Part shown: one piece after another, positions 11,893 through 23,000 of the stretch
Position numbering within the stretch: position 1 is the first letter of the stretch
How the letters are laid out: each line of letters opens with the position of its first letter
Notes under the pieces: generated by a model
Told to the model about the DNA's origin: nothing
Databases searched by the model: none
Seen by the model: only the letters and a program-made list of their open reading frames with translations
NCBI RefSeq assembly: GCF_040807025.1
Contig: NC_090943.1
Location: forward strand, 854,356-918,355
Reading direction: 5' to 3'
Length of the DNA stretch: 64,000 nt
Source: Struthio camelus
Taxonomy: Eukaryota > Chordata > Aves > Struthioniformes > Struthionidae
Program-made: the position numbers and the translations under genes

Positions 11893-14800
11893 CTACGGAT
11901 TGTCCTGGGTCAAGCCCTTGCAGGGGCTGGTCTCCAGCTCCTGGTGGTGGTTCAGCAAGCTGGTCCCAGGAAAGCTGGCAACTGCGTGGACCTTCTGGTG
12001 GTGGTTCAGAGACTGCCGGTGCCGGAAACTCTTGCTGCAGCCGGTGCACTGGAAGGGCCGCTGCTGCGTGTGCCGGCGCTGGTGCTCCTCCAAGGATGCC
12101 TGCTGGGGGAAGCTCTCTGCACACTCGATGCAGCGGTAGAGCCTCTCCCCGGCCGCGCTGGCCCGTGCAGGCCGGCCTGTCCACCCGCCCCGCAGCTGCA
12201 CCCCGTGGATGCGCTGGTGCTTCTGGAGGTGATGTTTCTGGATGAAGCCCTTGCCGCAGGCCGAGCAGCGGTAGGGGCGCTCCCCGGTGTGGATGCGGTA
12301 GTGCTTGTTGAGGTTGGACTTCTCGTTGAAGCTCTTCCCGCAGGCAGGGCACTGGAAGGGGCGCTCGCCCGTGTGCAGGCGCTGGTGCCGCAGCAGCGCG
12401 GCGTGGTGGGCCAGGCTCTTCCCGCAGGCGGCGCAGATGAACGACCCGTTGTTCTTCCTCGTGTGGCTCTGCTGGCGCACCAGGAGGTTCCGCTTCAGCC
12501 GGATGCTCTTCCAGCCCAGCGGGAACATGCGGGGCTCTTCCCCCGCAGCACACGGCCGATCCTCTTCCAAGCTGGGCTGTGCCAAGGCAGCTTCTGCGTT
12601 GGTTTCCTCTCCCAGCTGGATTCCCTGGGGCAAGGCGAACTGCTGCTCAGTCCCAACACTGTGCGCGTGCTCTGCTGGGAAAGCCAAGGCTGGAGCAGGG
12701 CGAGCTTCCGCCGGGACAAGCAGGGGCTTGAATTCAGGCTGGGCAGCGTGATGTTTGCAGAGCTCCCCTAGGCCGTCTCCTGTTCCCTTCCGCTCATCCG
12801 AGCCAGAGTGACTCTCCCAAGGCACTGACTGCTCTTGGCTCAGGGGAGCCTCCTCTTCCAGTCTTACTGAGGACGTTCGTGGCAGAGCCAGGATTTCAGG
12901 TCTTTCCTCCGGTGGCTGCTGCTCCTCTGTCTTGATCACGATCTTCTCACCTGCTGAGAGACAGCAATTCATTCCCAGCAAAGGAAAGCTCTCAAATGCC
13001 AACAGCCCCAATTCAGGAGGAGTTGCTGAGCTTCCTCTGTAGCACGTTGGCAAGACAACCCAGAAATGTGCCGTTAGAAAGTGAGCAGAAAGATTTTTAC
13101 CATGACCAAAGAAGGAGAAGGATACATGAGGTTAAGGGGTCTTTGGCATGTTGTTTTTTTTTTGGGGGGGGGGGGTGGTAATCTGGTTATCTTGTTGAAC
13201 TTCAGGGTCACCCAATGTCCTGACAGTGCGATACTCTTAAAGAAGCCAAAACAGAAGAATATGAAGGCAAAGGTGAGGCTGCAGAGTCATTTGTCCTAGA
13301 AGGAGTCTTTGTCAGAAATGGCAAAGTTTAGGTGGGTCAGTCCGGGAAACAGGATCAAAACAAAGCCTTCCAGGAGCAGAAATGAGCGTCTGTCTGCAGG
13401 TGAACAGCCGCAGAGCCACACTCGCATGCGAAGTCTGGCCACAGACATCCCAACCTCCCTCCAGAGTTTTCCACTCTCTTTGGCAAGTAGGTTGTTCTAG
13501 GCTTAAAGATTTGGTCTTAAAAGTTTTAAAGAGGCCCCCTCCCCCCAAAAAAAAAAATCCGAACAGCTTGTGTCCCTGTGCAAGACTGGAAATGACAGGG
13601 CTCTGATGCGTTGTTGGAGACACTGCCACTGTCTCTGGTGGGACAGGCACAGGCACTGGCTGCGCTGGGCCCTCTCTGCAGGGAACTGCTGAAGGCTATG
13701 AAGCAGGGTCCTCAGTGAGCAATGTCTAACTTCCATCTCACTTTGGGCAGGTACCAGAGGTGCGTGAGCAACAGCAAAGCAGGCACATTCAGCCTAAACC
13801 CTGCTCGGCTCAGACGGGATGCTCTCCTCTGCCCTAGGAGAGGAGCATTCAGTGTGGACCCTTCTAGATTTCTTTCTCTCTAAGGTGTTTTCTCCTCAAT
13901 TCTTAATTCCCACTCAACCGTCTAATGGGACCCTTAACCACCTCCTGGCATTCATTTTGGCTTGCTTCTTAATGCTCTTTCCCAGCAATTGCTGCTGCGC
14001 AGGAGCATGTGGCGGCTGTTGTAACTCACCAGAGCCGAGGTGCCCAGGGACGGCTCCCTTCTCCAGCAGCCCCTGAGTCCTGGGACCCGACTCCTCCTCG
14101 TCTTCACCTGACGACGGCAGAGTGGGTTTGGAGCTGGTGTCACCCGGTCCTAGGAAGGAGGAAGCGGTTGTATGAACGGCTGACGCTGAGGATTGGCACC
14201 AACCCCCTTTGTGGCACGAGACAATGATAAAGGGCTGCTCCTGCACAGCCGGAGCCGTGGGATGCTTGGCAGGGTCCCGGGTTCCCAAAGCAGTGGCTTG
14301 GGTTTCCCATGACAGTCAGAGCGACCAGGCAGCTAAACCAGGCAAATGATTTCAGTTACCCCAAAAGAGTCAACTGTCAGGCACTCATCCTTTGAAATCT
14401 CAGCCATAAATAATTAGCGCTAAAATTTAGGACTGTCCAAAGCAAGTCCCTACGAGGCGGTAAATATAGAGCCCACGTCCTGGGAAACACTGACAAAGGC
14501 CTGACGCAGGAAAGCAGGTTGCAGGACACCGCATAAGCGCTTCACTTGAAATCCATGCTGTGTACGGTCCCGAACACGCGGGAAGGGCTCCCGTCTCTAG
14601 TCCAGAAGACGCTGTGCTAACTCCTGGCACTCCGGCGGGACGCCCAGTCCTCCTGAAACGTTCCTGCCGGGGCGAGATCTAAGAACTGGCTTGAGCATTT
14701 ACACTGTCTGCACCCAGCTTTTGCGAACCAACCTCACGGGAGACTTCCCAAAGACCAGATCACGGGTCATGGAGAGCAGCACGCAGAGCTTGGGCCTGTA

Positions 14801-17800
14801 CGTGGCCGCCAGTGCTAACGAACACCAGCAACGATTGCTCACAGGGGCAAGGCCTCGCACTGCAAGCGCCAAAGTCAGGGCTGGCAGAGGGCCACATCCC
14901 GATAGTGCCTGAGGACTCTCTACCCTTACTGACATCACTGCTGGGGCTGTGCGTTTGCAAGGTGAGATTTTCTCCAGATGCGCAGGCTGAGCATGAAGTA
15001 AACCTGTCACCCATGACCAAGGAGCACCAAACCTTAAACGTAAAAAGGCTTCATCTCTCACTACCTCTTCTCCGCCAGCCTTCCACCCAACAGCCTACAA
15101 ACAGCCTTGAGCTCGATTCAACCCAAAAGTTTCCGAAAGGCGAGCAGAGACTGATCCTCACCAAGAGAGACCACAGCCTCGTAACTCCCCTTCATCGCAA
15201 CCTTGAAGAGCTCCTTCTGCCGGTTGTCCAAGCTCCCCCACTCCTGCTCAGGCAAACTGATCGCTTCGTCCTCACAAGCTGCTGGGACCTGAAACCCCAG
15301 AAGACGCTTCTTAGCGCTTCCCCACGTCGTTCGCCTCCCACACGAGAAATCCCCACCGCTCCCACGATGCCCGCAGAAAGCCAGACGAGGAAAATAAAAC
15401 GTAGGTGTCTCTTCCCCTCCAGAGCTCCCAGAGAAAAGAGCCGTTGGCAGACACTGAACTCAGGGACCAATCTCCAAACTGCAGAATGAGGCTCCCTCCT
15501 TCTTGCTCGGTTGTTTCCCTCCACCCACAGCTCCCATCGCTGATAGATCCGCAAGCACCCATCCTTCCCTTTATCCACGCAAGCCGCTTCTAACGCGGGA
15601 GGACGACAGAGGGGAAGGAAGCCCTCTCTAGGAGCGAGGCTACTAGCTGGGACCTAAAAAGACTGCAAACGCTCAGGGTTTTCCTGTTTCGTTCCTCCTG
15701 TTCGTTGGGGACAGGAAAGAGCAGAAAGCTCTAGCTCTCACCGCAGCCCCAGCGCGCCAGCCCAGGGCCACCGCTCGAGGCGCAGCAGGGCTGGAGGAGC
15801 TGAGCGTCCCCGCCACTCTGGCCTGCCTCCTCCCCCCCGAGGAGCCAGCGCTGCTACCAGCCCTGCACGCTGCCGCCCGGCGCTCCTGCGACGCCGTTAC
15901 CTTGGGCATGTCCCCGTTGGGGCCCAGGGTGGGTCGCAGGGGCCAGCAGCTCCTGTTCTGCAGCTGACGCTCCACGTTCTCCAGGCGCCGCGTGTTCTCC
16001 TGGACGAGGGAGGCCAGCGCGGCCCACTTCCTCTCCAGCTGGCCGCCGAACTCCAGCACCGCTTTCTCTAGGTCCGTGATCTTCTTCTCGGCCGTCTCCG
16101 CTCGTCCCTCAAGGCTCAGCAGCCTCAGGGCTTGCGATTCCACCTTCCTCTCCACGGCCTGGACGGCAGCCACCACCGTCCACAGGGAGATCTCGGGCAC
16201 CTGCGGCTGCTTGTCCCCCTCGGGCACAGGGATGGCGACGTGGCCAGGGGGCTGCGGTGGCACCTGCTGCCAGGGCTCCGGCCCCCAGTCGGGCTCCTGC
16301 GAGCAGAGACGGGGGGGGGAAAGGAGAGGCGCTACGCGACACGGCAGCTGCAGGGGCCGGCGGGCCCGTGGCGGGGGCCGCTGGGAGCAGGTCGGCGCCC
16401 CAGCGCTCCAGCCGGCAGGGCCGGGGGGCGTGAGGGGCTGGGGGGGCCGGTGGGTGCTGGGAGGGGCTGGGGTGGGTGTGGGGGTGCTAGGTGCTGAGGG
16501 GGCTGGTGGGGCCTGTGGGTGCTGAGGGAGGATGAGGGGTGGGGGGTGCTGGGGGGGGCTGGTGGGTGGGGGGAGCCGGTGGGGGGGGGGTACTGGGGGA
16601 GCCGGTGGGTGCTGGGGGGGCCAGAGGAGCAGGGGGGTGCTGGGGGGGCCAGGGGTGGGGGAGGCGGTGCTGGGGGGGTACTGGGGGAGCCGGGGGGTGC
16701 TGGGGGGGCCGGGGGTGGGGGGGGGCGGTGCTGGGGGGGTACTGGGGGAGCCGGGGGGTGCTGGGGGGGCCGGGGGGTGGGGGGCCCCGGTGCTGGGGGG
16801 GTACTGGGGGAGCCGGGGGGCGCTGGGGGGGCCGGGGGGTGGGGGGTGCCGGTGCTGGGGGGGTACTGGGGGAGCCGGGGGGTGCTGGGGGGGCCGGGGG
16901 GGCCGGGGGGTGGGGGGCCCCGGTGCTGGGGGGGTACTGGGGGAGCCGGGGGGCGCTGGGGGGGCCGGGGGGTGGGGGGCCCCGGTGCTGGGGGGGTACT
17001 GGGGGAGCCGGGGGGCGCTGGGGGGGCCGGGGGGTGGGGGGTGCCGGTGCTGGGGGGGTACTGGGGGAGCCGGAGGGTGCTGGGGGGGCCGGGGGGTGGG
17101 GGGCCCCAGTGCTGGGGGGGTACTGGGGGAGCCGGGGGGCGCTGGGGGGGCCGGTGCTGGGGGGTGCTGGGGGGTGCCGGTGCTGGGGGGGCCAGAAGAG
17201 CCGGGGGGTGCTGGGGGGGCCGGGGGTGGGGGGTGCCGGTGCTGGGGGGGCTGGTGGGGCCTGTGGGTGCTGAGGGAGGATGAGGGGTGGGGGGTGCTGG
17301 GGGGGGCTGGTGGGTGGGGGGTGCCGGTGGTGGGGGGGCTGGTGGGGCCTGTGGGTGCTGAGGGAGGATGAGGGGTGGGGGGTGCTGGGGGGGGCTGGTG
17401 GGTGGGGGGTGCCGGTGGTGGGGGGCTGGGGGGTGCTGGGGGGGCCGGTGGGTGGAGGGTGCCGGTGCTGGGGGGGTACTGGGGGAGCCGGGGGGTGCTG
17501 GGGGGGCCGGGGGGTGGGGGGTGCTGGTACTGGGGGGGTACTGGGGGAGCTGGGGGGCGCTGGGGGGGCCGGGGGGTGGGGGGCCCCGGTGCTGGGGGGG
17601 CCAGAGGAGCCGGGGGGTGCTGGGGGGGCCGGGGGGGCGCTCGGTGCCAGGGGGGGCTGCGGGGTGCTGCGGGGTGCTGGGGGGGGCCGGTGGGGCTCGG
17701 GCAGCGCCCCCGGCCGCCGCTGGCTCCGCGCCCCCCGGCGGAGCCGCCGCGTCCCCCCGCCGGGCCGGGCCGGGCCTGCCGCCCCCACGGCGGCGCTACC

Positions 17801-17928
17801 GGCTTCCGCCGAGCCCCGGCCCCAGCCCCGGCCCCGGCGGGAGGAGGAAGAAGAGGAGGAGGAAGAGGAGGAGGAGCCGCCGCCGCCGCCCCGCGCCCCG
17901 GTACCTGAGCGGGGCCCCAGCGGGCCAT
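11893..17928 (-). CDS. Gene B: HUB/KRAB-like C2H2 zinc-finger protein, about 575 aa
   Basis: Coding exons in transcript order: 17928-17905 (MARWGPAQ), 16296-15901, 15288-15162, 14149-14030, 12953-11893; 1728 nt, open throughout. Exon 2 is the HUB coiled coil (9-140). Compared with A and D it lacks about three residues before RRLEN. Exon 3 (141-182) is a KRAB-A box keeping EQEW and KELF but without DV. Exon 4 (183-222) is a linker aligned with DYAISKP. The last exon opens with [11 protein letters not shown]. Fingers lie at 394-416, 422-444, 450-472, 495-517 and 523-545; a 22-residue insertion separates the third and fourth, and a broken finger precedes the first. The last-exon acceptor is a tandem CAGCAG, so a 574-aa form (start 12950) is possible. 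It is convergent with A and tandem with C. Intron 1 is stop-free and in frame (see findings). Confidence 0.86.
16430..17690. repeat. G-rich minisatellite in gene B intron 1
   Basis: Tandem imperfect units of about 60-70 bp built from GGGGGAGCCGGGGGGTGCTG and GGTGCCGGTGCTGGGGGG. The plus strand is G-rich, so the gene B sense strand is C-rich, as in gene A. On the sense strand it encodes a stop-free Pro-rich frame ([11 protein letters not shown]-type repeats) contiguous with exons 1 and 2. Strong G-quadruplex potential on the plus strand. Confidence 0.9.
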
Positions 17929-17939
17929 GGCCGCCCCGC

Positions 17940-18235
17940 GCCGCCGCCGCCGCCCCGCAGCGCCCCCTGCCGGCTCCGCCCCCCGCCGCCCCTGCCGGCT
18001 CCGCCCCCTGCCGGCTCCGCCCCCCGCCGCTCCGCCCCGCCCCGCTCCTGACGGCTCCGCCCCTGACGGCTCCGCCCCTGCCGCTCCGCTCCGCCCCCCG
18101 CCAGCTCCGCCCTGCTGCCCCGCCCCTGTCGGCTCCGCCCCCCGCCGCCCCCCCTCGCCCCCCGCCGGCCGGGCGGACCGCGCCCCGCGGCAGCACCGCC
18201 CTCCCCCCCGGCCCCGGCCCGGCTCCCCCCGCCCC
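17940..18235 (-). promoter_or_regulatory. GC-box array promoter of gene B
   Basis: Directly upstream of the gene B start codon, CTCCGCCC occurs nine times on the plus strand between about 17970 and 18145, mostly within a short repeated GGCTCCGCCCC block. These match the SP/KLF GC-box core. There is no TATA box. The array looks like a small tandem duplication of the GC-box unit. Confidence 0.6.
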
Positions 18236-18244
18236 CCTAGTCAC

Positions 18245-18640
18245 AAGGTTCCCAAGTTGCCCCCTCGCTCCAGCTCTTCCGGCCCCGGGTTCCCCTCCAG
18301 CCCCTGTTCTCCCTAGTCTAAGCTTCCCCCAGCCCTAGGTTCCCCAGCCCCCCGCTCCCCCAGGGCTCCAGTCCCCCCCAGTCCTGTATCCCTCTCGTCC
18401 CAGTTTCCCCCAGCCCAAGCTTCCCTGGCCCCCTGTTCCCCTAGTCCGAGGGCTCCAGTTCCCCCCAGTCCCCACCAGCCCCACTTCCCCCTGCTCCCAG
18501 TTTCCCCCAGCCCCAACTTCCCCGGCCCCCCTGTTCCCCCAGTCTCCAGGGCTCCAGCTCCCCCCAGTCCCAGCTGCCCCCAGTCCCCCCACTCAAGCTT
18601 CCCCGGCCCCCCAGCCCCAGCCCAGCCCGGGTGGATGCAG
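18245..18640. repeat. Degenerate C-rich tandem repeat between genes B and C
   Basis: Imperfect units of roughly 40 bp containing CCCCCAGTCC, AGTTTCCCCCAGCCCCA and AAGCTTCCCCGG. No coding meaning is apparent; open frames on the minus strand are Gly-rich artefacts of the repeat. Confidence 0.7.
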
Positions 18641-18750
18641 CCCCCGCCAGGCCTGCAGTCCCCCATCGCTGCCCAGGACACCCCCTGCCCACCCCCCGGG
18701 GACAGCACGCCAGCCAAGACACGGCCACAGGACGCGAGCGGCTCCTGCGC

Positions 18751-18756
18751 TTTATT
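18751..18756 (-). terminator. AATAAA poly(A) signal of gene C
   Basis: TTTATT on the plus strand reads AATAAA on the minus strand, about 1.26 kb after the gene C stop, between the gene C coding end and the gene B promoter. Confidence 0.6.
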
Positions 18757-19942
18757 CCAGCCCGTTACATCCCAGCAAACGCTGCCAGCTCCGCCTGGGA
18801 CCCGCCGCAGCCCCAGCGTCGCCTCGCAGCCCCCCTTACTCGCTCGCAGCCAGACACGTCGCTTCCGTGCCGATCCTCAGACCTCCACTTGTCAGCTTCC
18901 CCCGGCCCCGTCACGCGGGGGCTGCAGTTGGGCTGAACATCGGTCCCTCCCTGAGCAGGGCAACGCCTACGGCTGCAGCACCCGCTTGGCCCCGCTGGCC
19001 AAGTAACTACCCAAAAGAGCGAGAGGAGCACGGTCCGGAAGAGCCGCTGCCTGTTCAAGGGAAAGGACCCAGCGGCACAGGCCTTCAGCGGCGCCGAGAA
19101 AAGGCACACGGGGAGTTCAAGGCAGCGACCCGCTGACCTAGTTGTTCTAGGATCCCCTTCCTGAGATTACCTTCCTACAAAGCCCAGCCTCACCGTCCCC
19201 TAAGCCTGTGCCCTTGAAGGCCTTCAGCCTCAGCTCCAGCGCTCACCCTGCCCTGAGAACGCTCTAGTCTTACTTCAGCATCATTTTTATCCAAACGTAT
19301 TTTCCCCCGTTAGCTACCCAGCTCCTCAGCTCTAAAAGGACCACTCACTCCCCCACCTAATTTCACATGTAACGCATGCCTCCCAGAGCGGTGGGAAGAC
19401 CAAGGTGACCTTTCCAGGGCACAGAGTCCCCCCCATCCCGCACCCCAATGCCGGGACCTGCCCCGCGCAGCCTACGGGGAACAGCCGCACAGGGAGGCGA
19501 GGCTACCGCAGCGGGCTTCAGCCCGGCGCTTGCCAACGATGACCAAAGGAAGCAGTTTTCAGCCGTCAGGAGCAACCTGGTTTCTACGGCCATCTATTTA
19601 TGCTCTCTAATAAAGGGAAGAGACCTTCAACTAAACATCGCCCTCTTCCTCTCCCGCAGTGCTTCTGCCCACTGCAGCTGCTCTTCCATCGCTCGGATGT
19701 GAGGAGCGACCCACAGGCATGGACGGCGTGTCCGGCACTGGGTGGGCTGAGCTCGGTGTAGCATCCCATGCTCCAGCCATGCTATCATGGTTTGTCCAAC
19801 CCAGTCACACAAGCGGTTGAGGAGGGAGAAAGAAGAAGGTAAGATAGCAGCTGTAAGAGGTAAGACACCTCCTGACTTTGCCCTGTTCCTCTAAACTCGG
19901 CATCCCATGCCCTCCTCTCACCCCCCTCTTCCGCTACGCCGT
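18757..19942 (-). other. Probable 3' UTR of gene C
   Basis: Non-coding by appearance, lying between the decayed last finger of gene C and its poly(A) signal. I found no exon or repeat family I can name. Confidence 0.45.
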
Positions 19943-20014
19943 CTACTTCATGTGAACGCGTTTGTGCTCAAACAGGTGCTGCTGACAGAGCTAACTCTTC
20001 TCACGCTCACTGCA
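19943..20014 (-). pseudogene. Decayed terminal zinc finger of gene C
   Basis: The 24 codons directly after the gene C stop read, in the same frame, CSEREKS, a second stop, then LCQQHLFEHKRVHMK and a third stop. This is recognisable as a C2H2 finger whose second cysteine has become Arg and whose phenylalanine region is disrupted. The gene C protein stops after ERPY, exactly where a finger would begin. Confidence 0.7.
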
Positions 20015-23000
20015 CTAGTATGGCCTTTCCCTCCTTGCGTGGATCTTCCGGTGGACAACCAGGTGGTGGTGCCGCTTGAAGGCTTTCTGGCACTCAGTGC
20101 ACTGATACGGCCTCTCACCCGTGTGGATTCGGTGGTGGCGGACAAAATCAGAGGCCCAGGCAAAGCTCCTGTCGCAGCAGGGACACAGGATGAGGTGATG
20201 GTCTGTGTGCATCCTCTGGTGGAGGATCAGAAAGCTCTGGCTGGAGAAGTTCTCCATGCACTCACTACACGTATATATCATTTTCCCAGGAGGCAGCGGG
20301 TACCTATTGGGGCCGGACTTCTCCCACTCGGCAACGGTGCCCTTGTTTTGGGCAACGGACTGTGCGGCAGGGCACTGTGCCAAGCCGGAGCATTCCTCGG
20401 CATCAGAGGGCAGGCAGGACCCCTTGGTTGCCCAGATATGCAGATGACGTTGGATTTTTTTCTTGGATTTGAAGCTCCTGCCACAGTGCGCGCAGATGTA
20501 TGGCACCCAGCTGGCATGGCTCCTCTGGTGGATGATGAGATTTATCTTCAGCAGAAAGTTCTTCCCACACGCATGGCACGTATAGAATTTCTCCCGAGTG
20601 GAGCTTCGCTGGCAGGCTGCAGTCCTGCCCACGCAGGAGCTTTCCACCAGGTTCCCCAGGGAAGTAACTGAGCGGCTTGGATCTGCATGTGCCGTTGCTT
20701 TGCAAAGACCTGCTACGTCCTCCTTACCCGGATCTTCAGGAACATCTTCCACTGGATCCTGGCCACCTTTCCCTGAATCTTTCACGTCCTCCTCTTCCAG
20801 CCTCTTCAACGGCATTTCAGGCGTTGGCAGCTTTTCTGCAGCAACCTCCACTTGCTGTATCGCTGCTGCAATCCCCACCACAGCATCTGCTGGAAATTTT
20901 ACAGAACCAAATGTCATTCTTCCACTCAGTTTTGAGGACAAAGCATAAAGATCAAGGGGCTCTCCTCCTGCCTCCTTCCCTCTCGTCCCCCCGCTAGCCA
21001 GCAAGCTGGTGCAAATCTCTGAATTGCTCTTCTCTTCCAGCTCAGTGTTCTCATACCCGAACTGCAGGAAAGGGCACAACTACAGCTCGTCATCGTAGAC
21101 ACCCCAAGGGTGATTTGAAACAACAAATGCCACTTACGTAGGATGGGGAGAGTCCAACAGACTTTAGTAGGATGGAGAGAGTCCAACATAGATTAGGGGC
21201 TCAGCCTTCAAACAAAATAACCAAGTGAGCTGGTTCACACTATGCCATGCCTTACTCCTTAGAGTTTCAAGGCTGGCAACAGCATTCACTGTCCAAACCC
21301 ATTTGTAGCCCATCTGGATCACGTAAAAATCCTGTCCTGAAAGCCCTGGGCCCTGCAGAAACCTCCTGCTGCTCTCTGAGCATGCCACCATCCCCTGGGA
21401 CTGCAGAACCCACCAAAGAGGGATGAAGGACCCTGTACCTGCTGCAGGGGGAGGAGATGGAGACTGGTTCGGATTCACCACTTCATGCGAGCACACGGAG
21501 AGAGGTTGGGAAGGGGAAGGGGTTGGTTGACTGACATCCACTGCAACAGGAAGGACTCCATGAGGGGTGTGTGCTGTGAAAGCAGAAACACTGATTATGA
21601 CACTGGATTAGACACGGCCAAGGAGGGTCCCAAGACCCCTCACACAGGCTGGATTTGCCAGCCACTCACATGCACAACAGTCTGGTGGGTCTCCTGGGCT
21701 CCTGTTTTCCTCCAAGTCTCCGCAATTCCCCTCACAAGACTCTTTCTCCGTTTCCACCCGCAGCAGAGCATCATTGCTTACGCTGCTAGGACAGTCCAGC
21801 TCTGGGGAGAAAAAGGACACTCTGCTTTACCAGCAGCCAGCCAGGAATGCAAAGGAGCAAGTGCAGGCATGGGGGGACGGCGGGTCCCCTCTTCCCAGGT
21901 TCACAGCGCCTCAGGAGACGCAGAGCACAATCCCTGCGGCATACGCATTACCACAGGAGCTGCTGTACCAAGGGAGCGTTTCCAGGCTGTTGATGTGTCC
22001 CAGCACATGTTCCCCCATCATCTCTCAGCACAGACTGTTCACAGCCATCACAGAAGACACCTCAATCCCTGCGGCTGAGGGCAGGGATCTCAATTGTCCT
22101 TTTAAGTGGAGAGGAGCCAGGATCCTGGCACGGAAGAAACGCAGCGTCACTCACCTGTGGGTGGATCCACAGGCACGTCTACTCTCTCCAAGTCTGACTG
22201 CGCTGGCACGCATGGCTCTTCCCCGTTTTCAATCCGACATAAGAGGTCAGGCTTGCATAGGGCACAGTCTGTTCAAGGGCAAGACAGACAGCAGGGGCAA
22301 GATGTGACAGTATCTCTGACGGTGCACCCATAGCCTTTTGCATGCACTCTCAGGACAGAGCCCAGTCCCTGCCCAGAAAAACTTCATCTCCAAACAGAAC
22401 AGTGTCAATGCCAGCACACGGGCAGTTATGCGACACAGACAGGGACCAGCAGGCAGGAGTCCTGGAGGGAGAATCTGAGAAGAATCTTCTGACACAGGCA
22501 AAAAGAAAAAAAAAAAAAGCAGTAATAACTACCAGAAAATCCATCCCTGCTCCATCTAGGGAAAGTTCTCATTATATAAACCACCTGTCTACCAGAAATT
22601 CACCCTACAGGTGGGAAAATACAGGTTCTGAAGCACAGGAAGAGAGCTGCAAGTCTCCTGATTGAGACCCTATTCGCTCACGTAACAGCTCTGCCTCCCT
22701 CCACTTCTGCAGTCTGCCTCGCTACATTTACGTGCTCCAAACTACCACCACCTACCGCTCATCACTAGCCACGAGTTCAGCTAGTCTGAAAGCAAAGCGA
22801 GGATCGTCATCCAGTAAAGATGAGGATAAAAGACTCTGACTCGCCCACCTGTGACAAGAGCCACTGCCATAAGGAAGACACTAGTTCCCCGACCTGCTCT
22901 GGGATTACACAGAACAGTGAGCGTGCAGCCCCGGCGGGGCTGAACGGGGTGCTGTCCTGCAACTAGCCGAACTCCAAACCTTTTATACGTACGCATGTCC

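Noticed and set aside
20890-21079. Upstream extension of the gene C finger exon frame as coding
   Set aside because: The frame is open, but the preceding exon ends in phase 1; entering at the acceptor near 21066 in that phase meets a stop at once. The acceptor at 20890 keeps the frame and matches the gene D last exon.
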